Shown one piece after another: positions 15,771 through 25,404 of a DNA stretch of 64,000 nt (positions within the stretch are counted from its first letter, which is position 1; each line of letters starts with the position of its first letter). Source of the stretch: Candidatus Latescibacterota bacterium (GTDB lineage Bacteria; Latescibacterota; UBA2968; UBA8231); assembly GCA_022819745.1 (NCBI GenBank), contig JAJEGS010000037.1:1-64000 (forward strand), given 5' to 3'. The notes below the pieces were generated by a model. The model did not search any database, was not told where the DNA came from, and worked only from the letters and a program-made list of their open reading frames with translations. The position numbers and the translations under genes were made by a program.

Positions 15771-18395
15771 TCAGCGGTCGTATCCGGCGATGACCGAGAT
15801 GAAAAACCGCGACACCCCGCCGTCGCGGGTGCGCGCCACGGCCGGATCGGCAAATTCTTCGTGGCGCAACTCAATCCCGGTGTTGGAGACAATAGTATAG
15901 CCGATGTACGTGCCGCGCACCGTGAACATCAGCACCGAACTGGCCGAGCGCAGCTCGCGCTCCCGATCCACCCGGTCGATAAAGCGGAAGGCCAGCCCCG
16001 GCATCAACGTGCGCGTAAACGGCACCCCCATCCCCTGCTGGCCAAATTGCACCAACGTATTCTCAGTCAACGTCCAATCCACGCGCAGGATGGGCGCGAT
16101 CTGATTCCACGACTCCACCGCCCGCCGCCGGTCGCTGGCGGTAACGTGCTTGTACAGATGCTTAATCATGGCTTGGACGCGCAGGCGCGCCAACTCGTAC
16201 GTGTAGTCGGCCTTGTTGACCATTGTGAAGGTCTGCATGCGGGCATCAGCCGCTAGCTGCCGGTTCAAGATCCACTGGGCGTTGTTTTCAAGGTGGAACT
16301 GGTCCAGCCGCTCAAACCGGGTGCCGACAAACGAGGTATGCACCCACGAATCGGCCATCAGCAAGGCATCGGGCGTGGGCGGCTGGTCCGGGTTGTTGTT
16401 CTCACCGGCGCGAAAGACATACACCGAATCCGGCACCGTGTCCTCAACCCGCTTGCTGTCGTGATCGAGTTGGACTTTTCCCCAGCGCGGCACGTCAAAG
16501 CCATAAGACACCCGCCCGTAGCGCGACACGGCCTGCCCCGGCCCGGCGATTTCCTCTTGGCGATAGTAGCCCACCCCAGCCGACAGGCCGCGCCAATCCG
16601 GCAGGGCGACAAACCCGTGCAGGCCGCGCCGGTCGCGGTCGTAGGGATAGTCGGGCTTGTTGTCGTTTTCGCGCTCGTCAATCACGCCGTTGTTGTTTAG
16701 GTCAATGCCATAGACAAATTCCTGCGGATCGGAATAATACAGCAAAAACGGCTCCTCAAAATCGGGCACCCCATTGGCGTTTTTGTCGTCGTCCGGGATG
16801 TTGTCGTTGTCTTCGTCTAGCCCGGGGAATACGCCTGATTCGGTCTCCGAGCCGTTGGGGTAATCGCGCAAATTGTCGTCGGCGTAGCGGTCGTTGTCGT
16901 CGTTGTCATCGACGAGGGGAAACTCCGAAAGCATCTGTTGGTCTCGGCTGTCGCCGCCCAAGTCGGTGTAGAGCCGCACCCCACCGCGCCGACTGTCGTA
17001 CCCGCCGCCGTAGCGCGGCCCAATGCGGAAGAGCTCGCCGCCCACCTCCAAGCGGCCCACATCCTTGAGCGCGTGGACGTACCACGCCGCGGTCCGCAAC
17101 TGGTCGCGCTGGCCGCGCAGCACCGGGAAGCTGCGGTAGAGCAAGTTGCGCTGGTACTCGCCGCGCACCTTCAGGCCGACAAACGTGGCCGCGGCGTCAA
17201 AGCCGAAAAGCGTCTGGCCGGTGGTAAAGCCGTGGTCAAACTCCACGGCCCGGCGGTTGGAAAAATCGCGCACCTCCCCGGGCGCTCGCACCCGCGTCTC
17301 AAAGGACGTGTTGCGCGGCGTAAACTGATTGCGCAGCGCGTCGAAAAAGGGGTGCTGTTGCGCCACCTCAATGCGGTAATCATTAGCGACTAAAGCCCGC
17401 ACCCGCGCCCGGCGCGGCGCAAAATCCTCCGGCACCACAAACAGGTACTCCACTGCCTCCTCGCCACGCACCTCGCGCAAGCCATCGCCGCGCCGACCGC
17501 CCAACACTTGCGCTTGCAGCCCTGGCGCAAACCGGTCGTCGGCCGGATCGCTGCTGATCGTGGCCTCCCCTTCCGGCCCTTCTCCTACCAATTCGAGCAC
17601 AATGTCGTACACGACAGCCCCGGCCTCGTCGCTTTGCGGCGAGTCGTCGCGCACCCGCACGGTAATCTCGGCCGGCGGCTGCATGGCCGGATAGGGAATG
17701 CTGCCGCGCAAAAAGCCGCCTTCGCTGCCTCGGGCCGTATTGGCCTGATGCTGGTTGACCAATGTCGCGCCAAAGCGCAGCACATCGCCGACCCGGGTCT
17801 GCCAGTGCCCGGCGATGTTGTACACCGGATTTTCTTCGGTGCGCTCCAAAAAGTCGATGAGTGTGCCGCGCCCTTGGGCCACCGGATCGGAAAAGCTGTT
17901 GAGCGTCGGAAACAGCGACGAGTCAAAGCCACGCGTGGTCAGCAAGGTAATTTTGTTAGCCGGAAAAACCACGTCCCAGCGCAAGCCATTAAAGCCGGCC
18001 TGCCGCAAGGTCAACGGCGTAAACTCGGTGCGCACCTCGTCGCCCACGGTCAAGGACCAGTGCCACGGGCCGTAGCTGTCGTGGGCGACGATTAGGTTGT
18101 TGAGCGAGCGATAGAGCCGATCTTTGAGGATGCGGCTGCCCCCGGGCCGCTGCTCGTCTAGCTCATAGACTAAGAAGCCCTCGGCGAGAAAGCGGCCCAA
18201 GAAGTCGTAGCGCGGGGCCAAGCGGATCTCGCGGCGATAGGGCCGGTACAGGTCCTCGCCGTAATTGGTGTACGCGCTCAGGGGCGGGCGGCGCAAGAAA
18301 TGGCGCGAGGGCTCGGCGTCGGGCAAATCGGCCCACAGCGGACGCCCGCACCACAGCAAGGCACTCCAGAGGATGGCTTGGCAGTAGGTACGCAT
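15771..18395 (-). CDS. Large outer-membrane/surface protein with Asp-rich calcium-binding stretch
   Basis: An 874-residue exported protein. The signal peptide is RTYCQAILWSALLWCGRPLWA. Long alternating strands with aromatic residues, especially from about residue 640 to the C-terminus, look like an outer-membrane barrel. In the middle lies a stretch rich in Asp and Asn (DNDDNDRYADDN, LDEDNDNIPDDDKNANG, GIDLNNNGVIDERENDN) that resembles thrombospondin type 3/EF-hand-like calcium loops. I do not recognise the family. The start at 18395 follows AAAGGTGAT. It ends the minus-strand block and is separated from the upstream secreted-protein gene by a hairpin. Confidence 0.7.
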   Translation of the reverse strand: MRTYCQAILWSALLWCGRPLWADLPDAEPSRHFLRRPPLSAYTNYGEDLYRPYRREIRLAPRYDFLGRFLAEGFLVYELDEQRPGGSRILKDRLYRSLNNLIVAHDSYGPWHWSLTVGDEVRTEFTPLTLRQAGFNGLRWDVVFPANKITLLTTRGFDSSLFPTLNSFSDPVAQGRGTLIDFLERTEENPVYNIAGHWQTRVGDVLRFGATLVNQHQANTARGSEGGFLRGSIPYPAMQPPAEITVRVRDDSPQSDEAGAVVYDIVLELVGEGPEGEATISSDPADDRFAPGLQAQVLGGRRGDGLREVRGEEAVEYLFVVPEDFAPRRARVRALVANDYRIEVAQQHPFFDALRNQFTPRNTSFETRVRAPGEVRDFSNRRAVEFDHGFTTGQTLFGFDAAATFVGLKVRGEYQRNLLYRSFPVLRGQRDQLRTAAWYVHALKDVGRLEVGGELFRIGPRYGGGYDSRRGGVRLYTDLGGDSRDQQMLSEFPLVDDNDDNDRYADDNLRDYPNGSETESGVFPGLDEDNDNIPDDDKNANGVPDFEEPFLLYYSDPQEFVYGIDLNNNGVIDERENDNKPDYPYDRDRRGLHGFVALPDWRGLSAGVGYYRQEEIAGPGQAVSRYGRVSYGFDVPRWGKVQLDHDSKRVEDTVPDSVYVFRAGENNNPDQPPTPDALLMADSWVHTSFVGTRFERLDQFHLENNAQWILNRQLAADARMQTFTMVNKADYTYELARLRVQAMIKHLYKHVTASDRRRAVESWNQIAPILRVDWTLTENTLVQFGQQGMGVPFTRTLMPGLAFRFIDRVDRERELRSASSVLMFTVRGTYIGYTIVSNTGIELRHEEFADPAVARTRDGGVSRFFISVIAGYDR

Positions 18396-18444
18396 AATTT
18401 TTGTATCACCTTTAGGTATAAGGACGCTCTGCTTCATCAGGACG

Positions 18445-18480
18445 CTGAGCTTGTCGAAGCGTCCACTTCGACAGGCTCAG
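18445..18480. repeat. CTTCGACA-type inverted repeat (REP-like hairpin)
   Basis: Two 15-nt arms, CTGAGCTTGTCGAAG and CTTCGACAGGCTCAG, are separated by 6 nt and pair with one G-T mismatch. This 'CTTCGACAAGCTCAG' palindrome is a repeat I know from many unrelated genomes. Its place between two co-directional genes suggests it may stabilise or end the upstream transcript. Confidence 0.72.
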
Positions 18481-18493
18481 TGGCCGAGTTACA

Positions 18494-20149
18494 TTAGTAC
18501 ACCACCCCGACCAGACCCGTCCACACATCCTCGCGGTCCGCGTCGATTGCAACGCGCAGCAGATAATGCCCGGGCGAGACCAACCGCCCGCTGGCGTCGC
18601 GGCCATCCCACGCTAGGCGCTTGCGGCCCGCTGCCGCCAGCCCATCCCACAGCACCCGCACCCGCCGCCCGGCCAAATCGTACAGCGCCACCGTCAGCGC
18701 CTGCGGGTGCTGCACCTTGGCCAAGTCAATTTGAATGTGCGCTGCACCCGCCGCCGCATTGAACGGATTGGGCCGCACCGACACGCCGGCGCGCGGCAGC
18801 GCCCGAGACACCACCCCTTCCCCCACCAACGTCCACGCCTCTTCTGCCACCGGCCGCCCGTACTGCCAATCCGCATCCGCACCCAAGGCCACCGCCGCCC
18901 GCACCGCCAGCGTCGGCTGCAACAGCACCGAGGCAAATTCCACTTCGAGCCGCCCGGACCGCCGCACCTGATGCTCAGCGCCCAACACCACGCCGAGACC
19001 CGCATCGTCCCATCCAGCCGCATACCCTTCCTCCGGCAACGCCACCCCATCAAACCGCACCTGCTGCACCACGCCCGGCAGGCCGATATGCACGCGGTCC
19101 AAGCCGAGGTCGTCCGGGCCGATTTCCACGTCGAAGGTGTACGTAAACGCAGTCTCCGCGCCCAACACCGGCCGCAGCGGCGCAATGGCCGCGGCCACGG
19201 CTGCGGCAAAAAGTTGCTCTCCAAACGCGACCTTCACCTGCTCAAGCCGCGGCGCTTGCAGCGGATCGCGCGTTTCCATCACCGCCCGATACTGCACAAA
19301 CCGCGCCGGCTCCGGCTCGGTCAGGGCCACGCCAGCGCCGACTTGGGCCAAATCCCACGCCGGCACCCGGTGCCATTCGGGCCACATTTCCCCATCGGCT
19401 GAGGTGCGGAACTGCACCCGCAAGGCCGTGCCCGGCGGCGTCTGGCCCGCAAACCACACCCGCCCCAAGTTGACCGGCTGCCCGGCGTCAAACACGGCCG
19501 ACTCAAACGCACCCTCGGCGCGGAAGCCCTCGCCAAACACTTCCACCTCGCCAATGGAGACCCAGTTGGGCGGGTCTTCCCGCGTCAGCCGCAGGCGCAC
19601 AAAGCGGCCCAACACCGGCAGCGGCTCCCCATCGGCACCAATCTCAATCCACGTCGAATCGGCCGACGTATCGACCAGCGGGCGGGTGTTTTCGGCCTGT
19701 TGCGCCACCAACACCCAATCGTCGGGCGTGGCCTCGCGCGCCACTTCGAGGCGGTAGCCTTTGACGAAAAACAGCGGTCGTTGGGTCACGGTCTTGCCCG
19801 GCACGAGGCGCACTTGGCTGACGCCCCGGTCGCCGCCCAAGTCAATGCGAATCCACTTGCCCAACACTTCGACCTCGTTGTCAAAGCGCCACTCGGTGTC
19901 GGCATTGCCGTCGGTAACGCTGCGGCGACCGCTCAAGGTGTTCGGCCCGGACGAAGCGACCGCAGCCAACGCGAGGTTGACCCCGCGAAAGGAGGCCAGC
20001 GACACCCCGCCCAAGCGGTCGAGCTCCGCGCCGTCAAAGAGGCCAGCCGCGAAACTGTCGGCCCCTTCCTGCACCCACTCGCCAGCCAGCGCCGGTGAGC
20101 CGCACAGCACGGCCAAGCCGACCCAAAAACACATCTTACTCATCATCAA
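18494..20149 (-). CDS. Secreted discoidin-like protein with FlgD-like sorting tail
   Basis: A 551-residue exported protein (signal peptide CFWVGLAVLCGSPALA). Residues about 50-210 resemble F5/8 type C (discoidin) domains: RRSVTDGNADTEWRF, KWIRIDLGGDRGVSQVRL, then IGEVEVFGEG. The C-terminal ~90 residues (SVRPNPFNAAAG, LYDLAGRRVRVLWDG, DGRDASGRLVSPGHYLLRV) are a FlgD-Ig-like C-terminal sorting domain typical of FCB-group secreted proteins. It probably binds glycan or another surface ligand. It overlaps the upstream STAS-like gene by 14 nt. Confidence 0.78.
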   Translation of the reverse strand: MMMSKMCFWVGLAVLCGSPALAGEWVQEGADSFAAGLFDGAELDRLGGVSLASFRGVNLALAAVASSGPNTLSGRRSVTDGNADTEWRFDNEVEVLGKWIRIDLGGDRGVSQVRLVPGKTVTQRPLFFVKGYRLEVAREATPDDWVLVAQQAENTRPLVDTSADSTWIEIGADGEPLPVLGRFVRLRLTREDPPNWVSIGEVEVFGEGFRAEGAFESAVFDAGQPVNLGRVWFAGQTPPGTALRVQFRTSADGEMWPEWHRVPAWDLAQVGAGVALTEPEPARFVQYRAVMETRDPLQAPRLEQVKVAFGEQLFAAAVAAAIAPLRPVLGAETAFTYTFDVEIGPDDLGLDRVHIGLPGVVQQVRFDGVALPEEGYAAGWDDAGLGVVLGAEHQVRRSGRLEVEFASVLLQPTLAVRAAVALGADADWQYGRPVAEEAWTLVGEGVVSRALPRAGVSVRPNPFNAAAGAAHIQIDLAKVQHPQALTVALYDLAGRRVRVLWDGLAAAGRKRLAWDGRDASGRLVSPGHYLLRVAIDADREDVWTGLVGVVY

Positions 20150-20432
20150 TCCATGCCTCCAATCCCCAAAATTCTAACGTTCCCCGGATGGACAAACGAA
20201 GCTGCTGAAAGCGCAACCGCAATCCCAGTTGCCCCAAGCCGATCACGTCTTGCTGGAGCAACGGATACAGGCTCCGCACCTCATTCGCCACGATGCACAC
20301 CTCGGTTATGCCCTCCTCGGCACACTCTTTCAGGAAGTCGTGCAGGATGGGGAACTCCCTCTTGTGGATATAGCCCATCAGTTCGATGGTTAAGGTCTCG
20401 CCGCAGCGATCCAACGTGTTAATGCGTATCAT
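20136..20432 (-). CDS. Small STAS-like protein
   Basis: A 98-residue cytoplasmic protein. The pattern IRINTLDRCGETLTIELMGY then LHDFLKECAEEGITEVCIVA then VRSLYPLLQQDVIGLGQLG suits a STAS or related single-domain fold, though no phosphorylatable Ser motif is clear. GGAGGG lies 7 nt before the start. It lies between a DUF4159 gene and the discoidin-like gene, both envelope proteins, so it may regulate that block. Confidence 0.55.
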   Translation of the reverse strand: MIRINTLDRCGETLTIELMGYIHKREFPILHDFLKECAEEGITEVCIVANEVRSLYPLLQQDVIGLGQLGLRLRFQQLRLSIRGTLEFWGLEAWIDDE

Positions 20433-20454
20433 GCTGATACCCTCCAATAAAACA

Positions 20455-21792
20455 TCAATCCGCATCGACTAATTGCCGCGCCAGTGAGCCTTCTCGCGTC
20501 AGCGCATACACCACGAGATTGACGCCCAAATTGTACACCGCCATCTCCTCGACGCCGGAAAGAAGAAACGGACTATTGCTTATATTATTTCTCAACCCCT
20601 CATCCCGCATCTGCTCGGCGGTTCCCGTCCAGAAATCGGCGTAGCCCCGCAGCGAATACACCCCGGCCAACTGATCCCCCACCACAATGCCTTCCAAATA
20701 GTCAGGAGTCGGCGGCGGGTAGTCTTGTTCAGCTATAAAGTGCATATCGCGCATCCCGCGCGGCAGGCTACCCACATCGTAGAAGCAGTGATAAATCGGA
20801 TGGGGCATCTCTAAGCGGCTAAACTGCCAGTCCTTCCATTCTTGATAACCCACCGCCTCGAAGCTGGCGCGAATGAGCGAACGCAGCGCCGGAATGTCTA
20901 ACTGGTCATCGCTGTAATTGGGCCACAAAAAGCGCACAATCTCCGCAAACAGGAACCCGCCCGAAGTCAAATACGCCCCTAAGTTGGCCGCCTCGGCCTC
21001 GGTAAACTCAAAGGGCGCATTCGTCGTCAGCAGCACGAAGGGCACTTGCAAAAGCTGAGGATCGTCAAGTGCCACCGCGTCGAGCACTTCGACGTGAACC
21101 TGCGTACTGGCGACCATCTTGTCGGCCAACCCTTGCAGCATCCGCTTTTCTGCCACTTGGCGCGTCTGCGAAAAGGGGCGTACTTCTGAGCCGCTGTTTT
21201 CCCGTTCAGCCCGTTCGATGGAAGGGCTATGGATGTTGGACAGATAGAGGAATCCCTTGAGCTTGCGCCGGTCCTTGGGATCGACCACCACCATCGCCCG
21301 GTGCCGCCCCGTGTCCAGCGCCTGCACATCCAGCAACTCCAAAGACAAGTCGATCTCATCGGCTCCTTGTCGCGTCCCCTCTAGTGCGCCCGCCCGCATC
21401 TGCGGCCCAATCTGACGCGCCGGGAAATCCGGTACCGGCAGCATCAGCCGATCCGGCAGCGACGCGGTTGGTATCCGCAGCGACGCCGCTTGCAACATCG
21501 GCAGGGGACGCGACGCCGTAGGGGCCGGACGCTGCGCCACCACCGGAGCCGCTTGCAGGGCCGGACGCCGTACCAACGGACGCTGTTGGGGCCGCTGGCG
21601 GCGGGTGAGGCTCCGCTGCGGCGGCGGGCGCTTGGTGAACTCAACCATGATCTGTGGCAGCACCGGGTATTGCGTAACCCGCTCGTGGGGCATGAGTCCG
21701 AAAAGCACCAGCAGATGCAAGGCCAGCGACAACGCCAAGCAACTTTGCAGCTTGCTATTTTTGTGCAGCGGGACTTTCCATGGCCGTTTCAT
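20455..21792 (-). CDS. TonB-like N-terminus fused to DUF4159 (copy 2)
   Basis: A 445-residue protein. The N-terminus is basic with one membrane helix, SCLALSLALHLLVLFGLMP, that carries the S-x3-H pattern seen in TonB membrane helices (Ser22, His26). A Pro/Arg/Gln-rich periplasmic linker runs from residues 50 to 110. The C-terminal half (VVVDPKDRRKLKGFLYLSN, VPFVLLTTNAPFEFTEAEAA, LGAYLTSGGFLFAEI) is DUF4159. A close paralog lies at 24073-25404; the two share near-identical first ~160 residues and last residues. Energy coupling to an ExbBD pair is inferred from the helix alone. Confidence 0.8.
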   Translation of the reverse strand: MKRPWKVPLHKNSKLQSCLALSLALHLLVLFGLMPHERVTQYPVLPQIMVEFTKRPPPQRSLTRRQRPQQRPLVRRPALQAAPVVAQRPAPTASRPLPMLQAASLRIPTASLPDRLMLPVPDFPARQIGPQMRAGALEGTRQGADEIDLSLELLDVQALDTGRHRAMVVVDPKDRRKLKGFLYLSNIHSPSIERAERENSGSEVRPFSQTRQVAEKRMLQGLADKMVASTQVHVEVLDAVALDDPQLLQVPFVLLTTNAPFEFTEAEAANLGAYLTSGGFLFAEIVRFLWPNYSDDQLDIPALRSLIRASFEAVGYQEWKDWQFSRLEMPHPIYHCFYDVGSLPRGMRDMHFIAEQDYPPPTPDYLEGIVVGDQLAGVYSLRGYADFWTGTAEQMRDEGLRNNISNSPFLLSGVEEMAVYNLGVNLVVYALTREGSLARQLVDAD

Positions 21793-21823
21793 TGGCCCAC
21801 GCCCTTCTCAAAGGAATGTCCCC

Positions 21824-24052
21824 TCACGGCAGCTTCGTCGTCTTTTTCGCTTCCACCCGTCCATCCACCTCAACCTTATAGATATACACCCCGGCGGCCA
21901 CCGCCTTACCCGCCTCGTCGCGGCCATCCCATACAAACCGATGCGTACCCGCCCCCAGCGGACCGTCCCACACCTGACGCACCCGACGACCCAACATATC
22001 GTAGAGGGCCAAGCGGACCTGCCTTTGGTCGGTCGCCAAATCGAGGGGAATCACCATCGTGGGGTTGAACGGATTGGGATAGCTATCGCCCAGCCGATAT
22101 TGCACTGGCCGCGCTGCCGCTGGCGTCTGCACGGCTGTTATCTGATCGGCGACTAAACTCTTGAGCACGTACACCCCATCGGCAGTATGCCCCCCCTCGG
22201 AAAGGCGACTCAACACGACCAAGTCCAGATCGCCATCCCCATCAACATCCCCAGGCAGCACCTCAGTCCCATTGCCGGCCAAGCGATGCCACTCCACTTC
22301 CTTGGCGGGATTAAGGCCCCCGCCCCACTCGACAAACACCCCAAAACCCGACGCCCGGTCCCCGCCGATGAACACCCAGTCATCCACGCCATCGGCATTC
22401 AAGTCGCGCACGACCACCGGCGAGTGCAGAAACAGCCGCTCGTCATACAGCACCTCGGCTTCTGCCCCACCCCCGGCTCTCCCTCGCTGCATCACTAGGC
22501 CCTTGACGCCTTCGTTTCGGACGCGTATGAACGCCGTGAGCAAATCGACCTGCCCATCGCCATCAAAATCGCCCGCTCGCAAAACAGGTCCTGCCAGATT
22601 GACTTCAAAAGAGCCGAAGCCATCATCTATAATGGGATTCTCTACCTCGAATTCCATATCGCCCACCCGTAATACAGGCTTATACGCCTCGAATTCAACG
22701 AACTCGCCCCCCTGAAAATCGTCACTAAAACCAGCCACTACCCGCGGGGCTACCCGTCCGGCTATTGGTTCCCACAGCACCTCCAGCACCCCATCGCTCG
22801 TAAAGTCGCCGATCTGAGTGGCTGCATAGTTTTTGGAGACCGCCGCCTCGGAGGACGTCCACACCCCATGCTCTACATCCCAGACCTCTAACGTGCTTCC
22901 CTCAAGCGTCGTCTTTCCTACAAATAACTCAACACCACCATCGCCATCCCAATCCACCAAGTCCCGCAGCCAGCGATCACGGATTTCTGTGAGCACCTCG
23001 ATTTGGAGTTCCGGCCCCACAGACCAAACCGCTGTCGCTATTTCACTACTAGAGATAGAAAGCACGATCTCGTCTTGGCCATCGCCGGTCAAATCGCTGG
23101 CCAGCACCGCTAGGAGCACCCCTTCGATCGACCCATCGGGGCCAACCTTCTCAACGCGCACGGTCTTAAAGGTTCCCCTACCATCATTGAGCGCCATGAC
23201 CCAGCCCGTTGTTGGGATCAACAAATCCGGCTCATAATTCCAGACAGCGAAAAGGTCTAAGTCGCCATCCCCCTCCAAGTCCGTCAAGACGCCGGCCCTA
23301 GAGTGGTCAATGAAGGGGCTCCCTAAACCCGGGGTAATCGGATAGAAGACCGGCGGCGCAAAGTGCTTAGCCCCCTCAAAGCGGGAATACTCTACATAAG
23401 GAGGGGCTAATTCCCCCTGTAATAGCTCTTCAACCCCCGTCAACTCGATCCAGTCGATCTCAAACTCCCTGACCACTTCGCTCACGGGCCGCGGGTCCTG
23501 AGTTATATCAAGCGACTGCAAGGAAAAACCCAGTCGAATATCCCGCAATAGCCCCTCCCATATTTTCTCGTCTTGGTTGGCAAGGGAGAACTCCACTTCC
23601 TGCCACTCGGTGGTGTAAGCGAAGCCCTGCTGTCCAGGAAGTGCAAACCGGTTTGCGACTTCTGGATTCTCTTCTGGATCCAGACCTGGACTTGCAAGGT
23701 TGTACTGGTTCGTCCAAGCGAGCCAGAAAGCACCTAACGTAGGACTGTCATGGACCGTGCGAAACCGAACTCGGATCCGATCAAAAAGATGCGAATCGTA
23801 GCCTATGGTAGAAGAAACCACTTCGACATTCGACGCAGGATATGCATCCCCGGCCACGGAGGGCAATACATCAATCCGCCACACGCCGTCTTCGACCACC
23901 CCCGGGAATAGATTAAATTCATCCACTCCACCCCATGCGAGAGATCTTTTGGCGGACCACCCTTGCGTCGTCCCATCGTCGAAATCCCACGTTAAAGCGA
24001 AGGTTCCAAGGGGAGCCGACAACGACAAAGTGGCTAAGAGCAAGTAGCGCAT
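21824..24052 (-). CDS. FG-GAP/VCBS repeat secreted protein with FlgD-like tail (copy 2)
   Basis: A 742-residue exported protein (signal LLLATLSLSAPLGTFA). The N-terminal ~190 residues form a carbohydrate-binding-like sandwich (WDFDDGTTQGWSAK). The middle has repeated calcium-loop motifs of FG-GAP/VCBS propellers: DLEGDGDLDLFAVW, DLTGDGQDEIVLS, DWDGDGGVELFVG, DFDGDGQVDLLTAF, DVDGDGDLDLVVLS. It ends with a sorting domain (YPNPFNPTMVIPLDL, LYDMLGRRVRQVWDG, AGVYIYKVEVDGRVEAKK). It is a paralog of 33873-36059 and probably surface-exposed. Confidence 0.87.
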   Translation of the reverse strand: MRYLLLATLSLSAPLGTFALTWDFDDGTTQGWSAKRSLAWGGVDEFNLFPGVVEDGVWRIDVLPSVAGDAYPASNVEVVSSTIGYDSHLFDRIRVRFRTVHDSPTLGAFWLAWTNQYNLASPGLDPEENPEVANRFALPGQQGFAYTTEWQEVEFSLANQDEKIWEGLLRDIRLGFSLQSLDITQDPRPVSEVVREFEIDWIELTGVEELLQGELAPPYVEYSRFEGAKHFAPPVFYPITPGLGSPFIDHSRAGVLTDLEGDGDLDLFAVWNYEPDLLIPTTGWVMALNDGRGTFKTVRVEKVGPDGSIEGVLLAVLASDLTGDGQDEIVLSISSSEIATAVWSVGPELQIEVLTEIRDRWLRDLVDWDGDGGVELFVGKTTLEGSTLEVWDVEHGVWTSSEAAVSKNYAATQIGDFTSDGVLEVLWEPIAGRVAPRVVAGFSDDFQGGEFVEFEAYKPVLRVGDMEFEVENPIIDDGFGSFEVNLAGPVLRAGDFDGDGQVDLLTAFIRVRNEGVKGLVMQRGRAGGGAEAEVLYDERLFLHSPVVVRDLNADGVDDWVFIGGDRASGFGVFVEWGGGLNPAKEVEWHRLAGNGTEVLPGDVDGDGDLDLVVLSRLSEGGHTADGVYVLKSLVADQITAVQTPAAARPVQYRLGDSYPNPFNPTMVIPLDLATDQRQVRLALYDMLGRRVRQVWDGPLGAGTHRFVWDGRDEAGKAVAAGVYIYKVEVDGRVEAKKTTKLP

Positions 24053-24072
24053 AATGCACCTCCAGAGTAGGG

Positions 24073-25404
24073 TCAGTCCGCATCGACTAATTGCCGCGCC
24101 AGTGAGCCTTCTCGCGTCAGCGCATACACCAAGATGTTGACGCCCAAATTATACACCAACGGCTCCTCGGCACTGACCAGAAAAGGGTTGTTGGCTACGT
24201 TATTCGTCAAAGCCCAATCCAATTCCTGCTTGCCAACTCCCGCCCAGTAATCGGCATAGCCCCGCATCGAATACACCCCCGCCAACCGATCTCCAACGAC
24301 GATGCCCTCCAAATAGTCCGGGGTTAGCGGCGCAGATCCATAGTGCATATCGCGCAGTCCCCGCGGCAAGCTGGCTATATCATAAAAACAATGATAGAGC
24401 GAATGGGTTATCTCAAGGCGAGCAAACTGCCAGTCCTTCCATTCTTGATACCCCACCGCTTGGAAGCTGGCGCGGATGAGGGCACGCACCGCCGGAATGT
24501 CTAATTCAACGTCGCTGTAGTTTTGCCACAATACGCTGACAATATCCACCAACAGGAACCCGCCGCCGGTCAGATACACCCCCAAATTGGCCGCCTCGCT
24601 GTTCGTAAACTCAAAGGGCGTATCGGCGGTAAGCAGCACGAAGGGCACTTGCAAAAGCTGCGGATCATCGAGCCGCACTGCGTCGCGCACTTCGACGTGA
24701 ACCTGCGTCTGGGCGGTCATCTTATCGGCCAACCCCTGCAGCATCCGTCGTTCCACCAGTTGGCGCGGCATCTGGTGATGAAAACGCACTTGCTTGTTTT
24801 CAGCTCGCATACTCTCCTCAGCCCGGTCAATAGAAGGGCTATAGAGGCCAGACATGTAGAGGAATCCCTTGAGGTTGCGCCGATCTTTCGGATCGACCAC
24901 CACCATCGCCCGGTGCCGACCCGTGTCCAGTGCCTCTACATCGAGCAACTCCAAACCCAAGTCGATCTCATCGGCCCCTTGCCGCGTCCCTTCTAGTGCG
25001 CCCGCCCGCATCTGCGGCCCAATCTGACGCGCCGGAAAATCCGGCATCGGCAGCATCAGCCGACCCGGCAGCGACGCCGTCGGCAGCCGCAGGGCCGATG
25101 ACTTGAACACCGGCAATGGGCGCGACGCCGCCGGAGCCGGCCGCTGCGCCACCACCGGAGCCGCTTGCAGCGCCGGACGCCGCACTAATGGACGCTGTTG
25201 GGGCCGCTGGCGGCGGGTGAGGCTCCGCTGCGGCGGCGGACGCTTGGTGAACTCGACCATGATCGGCGGCAGCACCGGGTATTGCGTAACCCGCTCGTGG
25301 GGCATGAGGCCGAAAAGCACCAATAGATGCAAGGCCAGCGATAAGGCCAAGCAGCTTTGCAGCGTCCTATTCTTGTGCAGCGGAACTTTCCATGGCCGTT
25401 TCAT
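24073..25404 (-). CDS. TonB-like N-terminus fused to DUF4159 (copy 1)
   Basis: A 443-residue paralog of 20455-21792. It has the same membrane helix with S-x3-H, the same Pro/Arg-rich linker, and a DUF4159 C-terminal half that differs mainly between residues 195 and 240 and between 350 and 400. Its start overlaps the stop of the GT2 gene (ATGA), so it belongs to that operon. DUF4159 resembles a glutamine-amidotransferase-like fold in family descriptions; no catalytic triad is obvious here. The duplicate pair brackets an FG-GAP gene. Confidence 0.8.
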   Translation of the reverse strand: MKRPWKVPLHKNRTLQSCLALSLALHLLVLFGLMPHERVTQYPVLPPIMVEFTKRPPPQRSLTRRQRPQQRPLVRRPALQAAPVVAQRPAPAASRPLPVFKSSALRLPTASLPGRLMLPMPDFPARQIGPQMRAGALEGTRQGADEIDLGLELLDVEALDTGRHRAMVVVDPKDRRNLKGFLYMSGLYSPSIDRAEESMRAENKQVRFHHQMPRQLVERRMLQGLADKMTAQTQVHVEVRDAVRLDDPQLLQVPFVLLTADTPFEFTNSEAANLGVYLTGGGFLLVDIVSVLWQNYSDVELDIPAVRALIRASFQAVGYQEWKDWQFARLEITHSLYHCFYDIASLPRGLRDMHYGSAPLTPDYLEGIVVGDRLAGVYSMRGYADYWAGVGKQELDWALTNNVANNPFLVSAEEPLVYNLGVNILVYALTREGSLARQLVDAD

